In this document: one piece after another, positions 16,763 through 24,260 of the stretch | Layout of the letters: each line of letters opens with the position of its first letter | Numbering within the stretch: position 1 is the stretch's first letter | Notes under the pieces: model-generated | Told to the model about the DNA's origin: nothing | The model's database searches: none | The model's input: the letters and a program-made list of their open reading frames with translations, nothing else | Program-made: the position numbers and the translations under genes | Assembly (NCBI GenBank): GCA_020636935.1 | Contig: JACJWW010000011.1 | Coordinates: 1-64,000 of the forward strand | Length of the DNA: 64,000 nt | Reading direction: 5' to 3' | Origin: Nocardioidaceae bacterium | GTDB lineage: Bacteria > Actinomycetota > Actinomycetes > Propionibacteriales > Nocardioidaceae

Positions 16763-17380
16763 ATGGCTAAGACCCCTGTCAACGCTGAGACCATCAAGAC
16801 CGAGTCGCTCAAGTCGCTCTTCGCGGCTGCCGGCGCTGCTGAGCTGGCCGTCGTACACACGGTCAACTTCGCTGGCGACCAGCAGGCCAAGGCTGCGGCT
16901 CGCCTCGCTGAGGTGCAGGCCCAGCTCGAGCCTGCGAAGCTGCAGGAGACTGCGAAGAGCCGCGTCGAGGACCTGACCAAGGACGCCAAGGGCCTCCAGG
17001 CTCGCTTCGAGGGCATCGTGGCTGACTTCCGCAAGGACGCTGCTGCCTACCCCACGACCGTTCGCGGGCAGGTCGAGACCGCTGTCGCTGACGGCTTCAA
17101 GACCTACGGTGACCTGGCCGAGCGTGGCGAGAAGCTCTATGCCGCCTTCCGCAAGGACGGCGTCAAGGCTGTTGCTGCTCTTCGCAAGGTGACCGAGGAC
17201 TCCGTCGAGACCCTCACCGACCTGCAGAAAGACTCCACCGTTGCTCGTCGTGAGCGCGCCGTGTCTGCTGCAGACAAGAAGAAGACCGCTGCGAAGAAGG
17301 CTCCTGCTGCCAAGAAGCCGGCCGCCAAGAAGGCTCCTGCCAAGAAGCCGGCTGCCAAGAAGGCCGCTGCCTCTGCGTGA
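16763..17380 (+). CDS. heparin-binding hemagglutinin-like (HbhA-like) protein with lysine-rich tail
   Basis: 205 residues from the ATG at 16763, with AAGGAAG upstream. The body (about 15-165) is long-helix, Ala/Lys/Glu-rich and probably a coiled coil. The tail from about 165 is a run of KKxAAKK/PAKK repeats, such as KKAPAAKKPAAKKAPAKK. This is the HbhA layout; in mycobacteria HbhA is on the cell surface and binds sulfated glycans, and it also associates with lipid bodies. There is no signal peptide. In an environmental actinobacterium the role could be adhesion or DNA/membrane binding. A strong terminator follows. Confidence 0.85.
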   Translation: MAKTPVNAETIKTESLKSLFAAAGAAELAVVHTVNFAGDQQAKAAARLAEVQAQLEPAKLQETAKSRVEDLTKDAKGLQARFEGIVADFRKDAAAYPTTVRGQVETAVADGFKTYGDLAERGEKLYAAFRKDGVKAVAALRKVTEDSVETLTDLQKDSTVARRERAVSAADKKKTAAKKAPAAKKPAAKKAPAKKPAAKKAAASA

Positions 17381-17393
17381 GCAACCGACTGAG

Positions 17394-17424
17394 AAGACCC
17401 CGGGTGATCCCCGGGGTCTTTTCT
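17394..17424 (+). terminator. rho-independent terminator of the XRE-hbhA-like operon
   Basis: Perfect 10-bp stem AAGACCCCGG / CCGGGGTCTT with a 7-base loop (17404-17410), followed by TTCT after the final TT of the stem. Confidence 0.9.
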
Positions 17425-17458
17425 ATTCCTCCATCTGTTGATGAGGCATGATGTGGCC

Positions 17459-18373
17459 ATGGCATTGGACCCACAGCTCAAGGACTTCCTTGACTTCGTC
17501 AACTCCACCCCTTCCATGGCGAGTATGACGCCAGCCGAGGCGCGCACGGCATTTCGCACGATGTGTGTAGACCTGCGCAATCCTGACACCTTGGTCGAAG
17601 TTGGTGCAATCGACGACGATGTGGTTGAGGGAGCGTCAGGCAAATTGGCGGCACGGGTTTATCGCCCCAAGGGGGAGACCGCGGCTCCTACCCTGGCCCT
17701 CTTTCATGGTGGCGGATTTGTGATCGGAGACCTCGACACCCATGATGCGATGGCCCGGGCCATCTGCACGGGGGCCGATGTCTGCGTCGTGTCGGTCGAC
17801 TACCGCTTGGCTCCCGAATCCCAATACCCTGCGGCGGCCGAAGATGCGGTCGCCGCAACCGAAGACATCAAGTCGCGACTGTCGCAGTTTGGCGGCACGG
17901 ATCTCCTCGCAGTGGGCGGTGACAGTGCAGGTGGCAATCTGAGTGCCGTAACCGCACAATCAGTGCCCGACTTGGCAGCGCAATTCCTGATCTACCCGAC
18001 TGTGGATGTGCACGGCGACTATCCCTCGCGCACCGACAATGCCAAAGGCTATTTCCTCGACATGGAGACGATGGCTTGGTTCATCAACCACTATGCCCCG
18101 GCCTTGCCCGAGGATGAAGCGCTCTCGCCCCTGCGCGGACGCTTCGAGGGTTTGCCGCCAGCCGTGGTCTTGACTGCGGAGTTCGACCCGCTCCGTGACG
18201 AAGGAGCCTCATATGCCGCTGCTCTGCGCGATGCAGGAGTGTCCGTCGTACACCGTGACTATGCGGGGATGATCCATGGATTCATGGACATGGACATGAT
18301 CAGTGTGGCCGCCAAGGCTGCTCGTGACGATGGCATAGCTGAGCTGAGCAAACTCCTGGCCACCTTGCGGTGA
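17459..18373 (+). CDS. HSL-family alpha/beta hydrolase (esterase)
   Basis: 304 residues from the ATG at 17459. The hormone-sensitive-lipase signature is complete: oxyanion-hole HGGG in LALFHGGGFVIGDLDTHD, nucleophile motif GGDSAGGNL (Ser), acid residue in LTAEFDPLRDEG, and histidine in DYAGMIHGFMDM. It should hydrolyse short-chain esters in the cytoplasm; the natural substrate is unknown. It stands alone between the hbhA-like terminator and a membrane protein gene on the same strand. Confidence 0.92.
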   Translation: MALDPQLKDFLDFVNSTPSMASMTPAEARTAFRTMCVDLRNPDTLVEVGAIDDDVVEGASGKLAARVYRPKGETAAPTLALFHGGGFVIGDLDTHDAMARAICTGADVCVVSVDYRLAPESQYPAAAEDAVAATEDIKSRLSQFGGTDLLAVGGDSAGGNLSAVTAQSVPDLAAQFLIYPTVDVHGDYPSRTDNAKGYFLDMETMAWFINHYAPALPEDEALSPLRGRFEGLPPAVVLTAEFDPLRDEGASYAAALRDAGVSVVHRDYAGMIHGFMDMDMISVAAKAARDDGIAELSKLLATLR

Positions 18374-18438
18374 CTCTTGTGCGCTGACGCTAGTGCGCCG
18401 ACTCCAGGACTTGTCGGCATGGATGGGATGGGTGCCTG

Positions 18439-19221
18439 ATGAACGAGCAATCCTCGAGGCGAGAAGAGTTGATCATCAAGATCATGCGGGCTGCAGATGC
18501 CGGCCTGATTTCGCTGCCTGACCGCGACCGGCGCATCGACAACGTGCGCAGATCAGGCAGCGATGTCGAGTTACAGTTCATCGGCGCAGAGCTTGATCGA
18601 CTATTCGCCGCACCTGGACCAGCGGACTCTTCAGCTACCGTCTCGTCCCCTCCACCGCCACCTGTGCTCCATGATTCCTTCAATTCGCTGTGGCGAAATC
18701 GGTTTGCCATTCTGGCGCCGGTGTTGCTGCTGATCGTTGCCGTGATGTCCCTAGCGGTGACGATGATCTACTTGGCCATGCGCGCAGTCATGGATGTCGG
18801 CGGAGCGTGCGCAACGGGTGGGCCATATGTGTCGGCTCAGCAATGCCCCGATGGCAGCTGGATGATTGCTGTTGCTGTGCCAGTGCTCATCCTCGGCGCG
18901 ATCGTAGGTACGTCGATTGCAGCCATGGTGCGAGCACCAAATCTCATCCTGCCCATGTGGGCTGGGTTGTTTGGCTCTTTGGGATGGAACTTCTTCGTCT
19001 ATGCCTTCGCCGGAGATGACGTGGTGGCCGCCTGGCTGGTCTGCGGAGTGCTGTTCTGGCTCATGGCTGCCCCTGCCGTGCTCGCCATCATCGCCAGTGG
19101 CTTTGTAAGGCGCTTCATGCCCAAACTCCCAATGAGTCTGCCGATCTGGTGGCTCGGCTATCTGGTGGCTGGTGGGGCAGGGGTGTGGCTTGGCACCTGG
19201 AGTTGGATCCGGATTGCCTGA
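18439..19221 (+). CDS. multi-pass membrane protein with DUF1707-like N-terminal region
   Basis: 260 residues. Residues 10-55 (REELIIKIMRAADAGLISLP, then DRDRRIDNVRRS) resemble the short DUF1707/SHOCT-like region found at the start of many actinobacterial membrane proteins. A proline-rich linker (SSPPPPPVLHD) leads to four or five hydrophobic segments, with a loop holding two cysteines (GGACATGGPYVSAQQCPDG) that could form a disulfide outside the cell. I do not recognise a function. It is the last gene before the accessory segment that begins at about 19.3 kb. Confidence 0.65.
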   Translation: MNEQSSRREELIIKIMRAADAGLISLPDRDRRIDNVRRSGSDVELQFIGAELDRLFAAPGPADSSATVSSPPPPPVLHDSFNSLWRNRFAILAPVLLLIVAVMSLAVTMIYLAMRAVMDVGGACATGGPYVSAQQCPDGSWMIAVAVPVLILGAIVGTSIAAMVRAPNLILPMWAGLFGSLGWNFFVYAFAGDDVVAAWLVCGVLFWLMAAPAVLAIIASGFVRRFMPKLPMSLPIWWLGYLVAGGAGVWLGTWSWIRIA

Positions 19222-19339
19222 AAATGGCGGGGTAATGCACAGGTCGAGCTGAATTTCTTGGCTAGCAAGGCAACCAGTGCTTGAAGTAGCCAACCCGCAG
19301 CCGTTGCTGCGTGCGTGCTCCTGTATTACATTAATATTC

Positions 19340-19621
19340 ATGGTTGAGGTTCATGATGGTGAGACGATCAATGGGATGCCGGTAACTGAGCAGTTGATCG
19401 ATGAAGCGATCCAGCGTGCTGAGAAGGGTTACGACGTGGAGACCCTGAAGCGCAGAGGACGACCGAAACTCAACCCTGGCCTCGAGGGAGAGAGCGCGGT
19501 CATCCCGGTGCGGATGGATGAGGAACTTTTGGGAGCCCTTACTGCAAAGGCAGAGCATGATGGCCTGACCCGGTCGGAAGCGATCCGTGAGGCGGTCCGG
19601 CGCTGGACTCACGTTGCATAG
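19340..19621 (+). CDS. ribbon-helix-helix antitoxin (CopG-like)
   Basis: 93 residues from the ATG at 19340 (MVEVHDGETINGMPV). The C terminus is a ribbon-helix-helix DNA-binding unit: AVIPVRMDEELLGALTAKAE, then GLTRSEAIREAVRRW. The N-terminal arm (TEQLIDEAIQRAEKGYDVE) probably wraps the toxin. The stop shares one base with the GTG start of the next gene, which is standard for toxin-antitoxin pairs. The region upstream is A+T-rich (TATTACATTAATATTC at 19324-19339) and likely holds the promoter. Confidence 0.78.
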   Translation: MVEVHDGETINGMPVTEQLIDEAIQRAEKGYDVETLKRRGRPKLNPGLEGESAVIPVRMDEELLGALTAKAEHDGLTRSEAIREAVRRWTHVA

Positions 19622-19860
19622 TGATCGTTCACCCGTCGGCTCTCAAGCACGGCATCGACCCGGATGACGCCGTTTACGCTGCTGAGCATCCCGTCTATCG
19701 GTCCGCCGAAACCGAGGAGCCACCCATCGCGGAGCTACGTCTTGGCTTTGATCCGAACGGCCGGCTATTGGAGCTCGCGGTCCTGAGATTCGACAGCGGA
19801 AATGAACTACTTATCCATGCGATGAAGGCGCGTAGGAAGTACCTCGAGTTGCTGGTGTGA
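19621..19860 (+). CDS. toxin partner of the RHH antitoxin, BrnT-like
   Basis: 79 residues from a GTG overlapping the antitoxin stop. HPSALKHGIDPDDAVYAA, ELRLGFDPNGRLLELAVL and ELLIHAMKARRKYLELL follow the pattern of BrnT toxins (KHG...EA, LG...GRLL.VV, I.ARKA), a RelE/ParE-like fold that cleaves RNA. The match is by pattern only, and the family may be a sister group. This is the first of two toxin-antitoxin modules here; the typA remnant begins 40 bases downstream. Confidence 0.62.
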   Translation: MIVHPSALKHGIDPDDAVYAAEHPVYRSAETEEPPIAELRLGFDPNGRLLELAVLRFDSGNELLIHAMKARRKYLELLV

Positions 19861-19900
19861 GAGCCGGGCTCCCGATCCCAGTTTGGGATGCGGGTGTTTG

Positions 19901-20034
19901 GTCAGCTCTTGTTGGCCTTGCGTAGACGGGCGGCGGTGCGGTTGCGCTCGCCGGGGTCCAGGACGACCTTGCGGATGCGGACTGCGTCAGGGGTGACCTC
20001 GACACACTCGTCGTGGCGGCAGAGTGGATATTGG
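19901..20034 (-). pseudogene. decayed copy of the typA 3' end
   Basis: Bases 19901-20023 match the 3' end of intact typA at 24057-24179 over 123 bases with four mismatches and no gap, starting one base outside the TGA stop. The copy then jumps by 70 bases: 20018-20034 matches 24244-24260 with one mismatch, and the six bases GGCAGA are present at both ends of the missing part. A 70-base loss breaks the frame, so the fragment codes for nothing. Similarity stops sharply at both ends. It marks the left edge of the segment carrying yefM-yoeB, the MMPL gene and the TetR gene. Confidence 0.92.
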
Positions 20035-20078
20035 CCCGACACTGCTTGCCTACGCGACGCCTTCGAAGTACGCTTTTC

Positions 20079-20084
20079 TGTACA
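20079..20084. promoter_or_regulatory. TGTACA core of a probable YefM operator
   Basis: TGTACA lies 11 bases before the antitoxin start, right next to its AGGAGG site. The Escherichia coli YefM-YoeB operator is known to use TGTACA-centred palindromes. A GTAC at 20069-20072 may be a second, weaker site. Confidence 0.5.
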
Positions 20085-20095
20085 GGAGGTTTGCC

Positions 20096-20353
20096 GTGAA
20101 GACCATGAGCTACACCGAGTCCCGAGCCCGCTACGCCGAGGTTCTCGACGGTGTCACCAATGACCGCGAGGAGGTCGTGATCACCCGGGCCGGTCATGAC
20201 CCCGTCGTCATCGTGTCCTTGGAGGACTATGAGTCCTTGAAGGAGACCGCCTACCTGATGCGGTCCCCTGCAAACGCGCGGCGGCTGTTTGACGCGATGG
20301 AGCGACTCGAAGCAGGACGTGGCCAAGCGCACGAGCTTCACCAGGCCGATTGA
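20096..20353 (+). CDS. yefM: YefM-type antitoxin (Phd/YefM family)
   Basis: 85 residues from the GTG at 20096, chosen because AGGAGG stands six bases upstream. The sequence is a typical Phd/YefM antitoxin: SYTESRARYAEVLDGVTNDR, EEVVITRAGHDPVVIVSLED, YESLKETAYLMRSPANARRL. The N-terminal half binds DNA and dimerises; the C-terminal half (AMERLEAGRGQAHELHQ) neutralises YoeB. It represses its own operon together with the toxin, and TGTACA upstream fits this. Confidence 0.92.
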   Translation: MKTMSYTESRARYAEVLDGVTNDREEVVITRAGHDPVVIVSLEDYESLKETAYLMRSPANARRLFDAMERLEAGRGQAHELHQAD

Positions 20354-20354
20354 G

Positions 20355-20672
20355 GTGCTTCTGGTCTGGGACGAGAACGCATGGGAGGACTACCTGTGGT
20401 GGCAAGCTCAGGGCCGCAAGGTCCTCAAGCGAATCAACACTCTTCTCACTGACATCACCCGCAATGGCAACGAAGGCATCGGAAAACCCGAGCCCCTGCG
20501 CCACGACTTAGCCGGCTACTGGTCGCGACGCATCACCGACGAGCACCGGCTCGTCTACAAGGTCGTCGACTCAGAAGTCCGCATTGCTGCCTGCCGGTAT
20601 CACTATGGCTCAGCCACACCCGAGCCTTCCGGGCCACCCGAGAACTTACGGATCGAGACTAAGTCACTCTGA
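20355..20672 (+). CDS. yoeB: YoeB-type ribosome-dependent mRNA endonuclease toxin
   Basis: 105 residues from the GTG at 20355, one base after the antitoxin stop; the frame also allows a GTG at 20319. It matches YoeB almost throughout: LVWDENAWEDYLWWQAQGRK, KPEPLRHDLAGYWSRRITDE, RLVYKVVD, RIAACRYHYG. The catalytic Glu, Arg, His and Tyr expected from YoeB are all in these motifs, so the toxin should be active. It carries about 20 residues beyond the usual YHY end (GSATPEPSGPPENLRI...), an uncommon tail. Confidence 0.93.
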   Translation: MLLVWDENAWEDYLWWQAQGRKVLKRINTLLTDITRNGNEGIGKPEPLRHDLAGYWSRRITDEHRLVYKVVDSEVRIAACRYHYGSATPEPSGPPENLRIETKSL

Positions 20673-20685
20673 ACAAAAAAGTGCC

Positions 20686-20691
20686 TATAAG
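20686..20691 (+). promoter_or_regulatory. possible -10 box of the MMPL gene
   Basis: TATAAG, with AAAAAA just upstream but no clear -35. TTGCC-TAATG-GGCAA at 20698-20712 is a short inverted repeat just downstream that could serve the TetR regulator. Confidence 0.35.
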
Positions 20692-20731
20692 GTAGTCTTG
20701 CCTAATGGGCAATAAAATCAACAAGGCTCCG

Positions 20732-23302
20732 ATGTCGGTGTATCTGGCCAAGCTGGCGGCCTTAGCCTTCCGACGCCCATGGCAGACTCTGGCGGCGTGG
20801 GGCCTGCTAGTTCTGGTTGTTTCGGGACTACTCATGACCCAGCCGCGACACATTTCTTCTGGCATTACGCTCCGAGATACCCCCTCCCAACAGACTCTGG
20901 ATCGCATCACTCATGAATTGCCACAAGCCGATGGCGCCCAAGGCTATTTGGTGTTCACTGCGTCAGATGGAACCAGAGTTGACACGCCGGCGCGTGAGGA
21001 GGCCATCGCAAGAGCGCTCGAACAAGTCAATGCTTCTGGCTTGGTGATCGATCGTGAAACCGCCATAGCAAAACAGCGGGACGCTGTGGAGAGCAAAATA
21101 AGAGGCAAAGTGGAAGCGAAGGTTGCAGACTCGCTTAGGCCAAAACTCACTTTGATGTCTGACGATCTCCATGCGCATGGCGAGATGCTCCAGGGTTTGG
21201 GGAACCCGGCAGCGGGCCAGATCCTCGCCTTGGCTGAGCGAAGCGCCAAGTTGAGTCGATCCCAACCAAGTTGGATGATCATTGGTGCCTCCCAACTGGT
21301 AGAGGAGCTTGAAGTCCTCAAGAGCCAGGGGGCGTCAATTGGGATGGGCGGACCTGCGCTTGTCCCGCAGAAACTGCAAGATCCCAGAGTCCAGGTGAAT
21401 CGGGCAGTGAGTGTGGCTTCCGAGCCGGTCTTGGCTGAGTTGGACACGCTCTTACTTGGGCGCGACCCGAGTGCTCGGCCTTTGCGTGTTGGGCAAGCGC
21501 AGTTCCGCACAGTTGCGGTTTCACGTGATGGAACTGTGGCAGCAATGTCGATCCAGTTGGGCGATCGGCTCTCTGACCTACCGGCAGATGTCGTTGATGA
21601 TTTGCTGGGGATCTCGCGAGATGAGGTTGCACAGCAAGGCCTCACCGTGGCCGCAACATCAACACTTCGGGCCAGCGAACCGCCACTAGGAGGGCGAGAA
21701 CTGGTAGGGCTGGCTATCGCCGCGATGGTTCTGTGGCTCACCCTTGGGTCCATCGTGGCCGCGGGGCTGCCCTTGCTGACGGCAATGACCGGCGTATTCC
21801 TTGGTGTCGGTGCTGCATTTGGGCTGTCGGCGCACTATGACATGACAAGTTCGACCCCAGCGCTGGCTCTGATGATCGGGTTGGCAGTCGGTCTTGACTA
21901 CGCGCTGTTCATCATCCACAAATATCGCAGTCTCCTTGCGAAGGGGCAGTTGCCAAGCGAGTCAGTGGTTGAGGCGGTGGGCACTTCAGGCTCAGCGGTT
22001 CTCTTCGCGGGAACCACTGTGGTGATTGCCCTGCTTGGGCTCCTCACATTGCAGATCGGTTTCATCACCGTCATGGCCCTGACCGCCGCAACCACAGTTG
22101 TGCTTGCAGTCTTGCTGTCGATCACAGCGATACCGGCCTTGCTTGGCCTTTCGCAAAGTCGAGTGCGTCCCAGCCAAATCAAGAGGTCCGGGAAGAAGGC
22201 GCACTGGGTTGCTTCTGGGTGGACGCGAGTGCTCTCGCGGCGACCACTCCTGATTGTTGGCGCGATAGCAACTTGCTTGGGCTTGTTGGCGATCCCTGCC
22301 TCTGACATCCGACTTGGTATGCCTGCCGGGGATGTGGCACCGAATGCATCAGAAGCCAGAATTACCTATGACGCGATGGCAACAGGTTTTGGGGCAGGCT
22401 CGAATGGGCCACTTGCGGTAGTTGCCAGACGAGCCGATGGGAAGGCAATGGGCCAAGCGGAGTTGCTACAGACACAAGCCCATCTTTATCGCATCTCTGA
22501 CGTGGCCTCGGTCAAGTTGGTAGGTGCCAATGAGAGCCGATCCATGGCCATCTTTCAGGTCATTCCTGATGCTGGCCCCACTGACCCGACAACGCAAAGG
22601 CTAGTCAAGCATCTTCGTCAAGAAACCGTGACAGATCTAGAACCGCTCGAGGTTACAGGTCAATCTGCGCTGAACATCGACCTGACAGAAGTGCTGGCAG
22701 CCGCGATCCCGACCTACTTAGTGGTGATAGTTGGACTCTCATTGCTGGTCCTCTTGCTGGTGTTCCGGTCTGTGTTCTTACCAATAGCTGCCACTTCCGG
22801 CTTTCTGCTGACAATCGTTGGAACCATGGGACTAATGTCACTCGTGTTCAGTGATGCGCGGTTCACTTGGGTGGTTGGGCTGGATCGCCCCGGACCAATC
22901 CTCAGCTTCCTGCCGATCATGGCTAGTGGAATTCTCTATGGCTTGGCTATGGACTACCAAGTCTTCTTGGGCACCTCAATGCGGGAAGCTCATGTGCGAG
23001 GTGTTGGTGCTCGTCAAGCAGTGGTGGATGGCTTTTCGCATTCGAGTCGTGTGGTATTTGCTGCTGCAGTGATCATGGTGTCCGTCTTTGGGGGATTCGT
23101 ACTCACCGACGACACCATGATTAGACAGTTCGGCTTCGCGCTCTCCGTGGGCATCTTGATCGATGCCTTCCTGATCAGGATGACCCTGATGCCAGCACTA
23201 TTGTTGGTCGTTGGCGAAGTTGCTTGGTGGCTGCCCCGTTGGCTGGACGAACTTCTACCGAAGTTGGACTTGGAGGGTACTCAGTTGCGACAGGACGAAT
23301 GA
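20732..23302 (+). CDS. MMPL-family RND transporter
   Basis: 856 residues from the ATG at 20732, which has AAGG upstream and matches family starts (MSVYLAKLAALAFRRPWQ); an ATG at 20705 would add nine residues. The layout is that of MMPL exporters: one segment at about 25-45, a large outer domain, five to six segments (from LVGLAIAAMVLWLTLG onward) including the proton-relay segment region LMIGLAVGLDYALFIIHKYR, then a second such half with LYGLAMDYQVFLGTSMREAH. It should export lipids or drugs. It lies between the yoeB toxin gene and a TetR regulator gene on the same strand. Confidence 0.93.
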   Translation: MSVYLAKLAALAFRRPWQTLAAWGLLVLVVSGLLMTQPRHISSGITLRDTPSQQTLDRITHELPQADGAQGYLVFTASDGTRVDTPAREEAIARALEQVNASGLVIDRETAIAKQRDAVESKIRGKVEAKVADSLRPKLTLMSDDLHAHGEMLQGLGNPAAGQILALAERSAKLSRSQPSWMIIGASQLVEELEVLKSQGASIGMGGPALVPQKLQDPRVQVNRAVSVASEPVLAELDTLLLGRDPSARPLRVGQAQFRTVAVSRDGTVAAMSIQLGDRLSDLPADVVDDLLGISRDEVAQQGLTVAATSTLRASEPPLGGRELVGLAIAAMVLWLTLGSIVAAGLPLLTAMTGVFLGVGAAFGLSAHYDMTSSTPALALMIGLAVGLDYALFIIHKYRSLLAKGQLPSESVVEAVGTSGSAVLFAGTTVVIALLGLLTLQIGFITVMALTAATTVVLAVLLSITAIPALLGLSQSRVRPSQIKRSGKKAHWVASGWTRVLSRRPLLIVGAIATCLGLLAIPASDIRLGMPAGDVAPNASEARITYDAMATGFGAGSNGPLAVVARRADGKAMGQAELLQTQAHLYRISDVASVKLVGANESRSMAIFQVIPDAGPTDPTTQRLVKHLRQETVTDLEPLEVTGQSALNIDLTEVLAAAIPTYLVVIVGLSLLVLLLVFRSVFLPIAATSGFLLTIVGTMGLMSLVFSDARFTWVVGLDRPGPILSFLPIMASGILYGLAMDYQVFLGTSMREAHVRGVGARQAVVDGFSHSSRVVFAAAVIMVSVFGGFVLTDDTMIRQFGFALSVGILIDAFLIRMTLMPALLLVVGEVAWWLPRWLDELLPKLDLEGTQLRQDE

Positions 23303-23351
23303 ATCTCACGCCCACATGATCCCGACAATGGCTCCGTGCAATAGTGCTGGC

Positions 23352-23936
23352 ATGGCAACAGGCCTTCGTGAGATGAAGCGACAAGTGCTGGCGCGTAAGT
23401 TGGCTGATACCGCGTTTTCCCTGACCAAGACACAAGGTTTCGACCAGACCACCATCGATCAGATCGTGGCTGAAGCAATGGTTTCGCGGCGTACATTTTC
23501 GAATTACTTCGACTGCAAGGAACACGCCGTTGCCCAGAAGCTGGTGCATTCGGCCAGCGATGGGCTCCGGGGTTGGGATACACCCAGTCAGGACTTGGGT
23601 GTAGTACAGCGAGTACGCAACCTAACTCAGCATCAAGCTGTGTCCGGCACACTCGAGGTCCTTGTCGAGCTAGCTGCACTCGCCAACGAGCACGGACAGT
23701 TGTCGCCCTACCTTCGAGAAGCCCAGTGGCAGGTCTGGGCGCTTGCGGGAGAGAGTGTCATCGACACGTTTGGCCCCATGGCAGACGCGCGCGTGGTTCG
23801 TGAGGTGACCGCAGTCGTGGGAGCTGTCTTTGCCATCATGACCAAGGCCGTGATTGATGCAGCTGAACCCGAACCCCTAGAGGTGCTGGGAGATCTCACC
23901 GAGACTTTTGATGCTTTGGCCCAAGCATTCGATTGA
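23352..23936 (+). CDS. TetR-family transcriptional regulator
   Basis: 194 residues from the ATG at 23352. The N-terminal helix-turn-helix is clear: LADTAFSLTKTQGFDQTTID, QIVAEAMVSRRTFSNYFDCK, EHAV. The ligand-binding C-terminal domain (from about 65) is variable, as expected. The gene follows the MMPL exporter by 49 bases and is probably its regulator; such pairs are common for efflux of toxic compounds or lipids. It is the last gene before the repeated typA end. Confidence 0.9.
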   Translation: MATGLREMKRQVLARKLADTAFSLTKTQGFDQTTIDQIVAEAMVSRRTFSNYFDCKEHAVAQKLVHSASDGLRGWDTPSQDLGVVQRVRNLTQHQAVSGTLEVLVELAALANEHGQLSPYLREAQWQVWALAGESVIDTFGPMADARVVREVTAVVGAVFAIMTKAVIDAAEPEPLEVLGDLTETFDALAQAFD

Positions 23937-24056
23937 ATCAGAATGATGGGTTTGCTCGGCTTGGTTGCCAGGTAGTCCTCGAGTCTTTGGGTTGGCTGCC
24001 GTGGACCGTCGGTCGTGGGCCGGTCGCGGACTGGCTCTCCGAGTTTTTGACCCTGA

Positions 24057-24260
24057 GTCAGCTCTTGTTGGCCTTGCGTAGACGGGCGGCGGTGCGGTTG
24101 CGCTCGCCGGCGTCCAGGACAACCTTGCGGATGCGGACCGCGTCAGGGGTGACCTCGACACACTCGTCGTCGCGGCAGAACTCCAGGCTCTGCTCAAGGG
24201 ACAGCTTCTTGGCCGGGATCAGCTTCTCGAAGTTGTCGCTGGTGGCAGAGCGGATATTGG
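24057..24260. repeat. intact counterpart of the duplicated typA 3' end
   Basis: Contains the two blocks (24057-24179 and 24244-24260) that recur at 19901-20034 in the same orientation, 4156 bases away. The first block begins one base outside the typA stop codon. Confidence 0.9.

Noticed and set aside
19901..24260. Insertion sequence or prophage as the cause of the typA duplication
   Set aside because: No transposase, integrase or terminal inverted repeats are seen between or beside the two copies.
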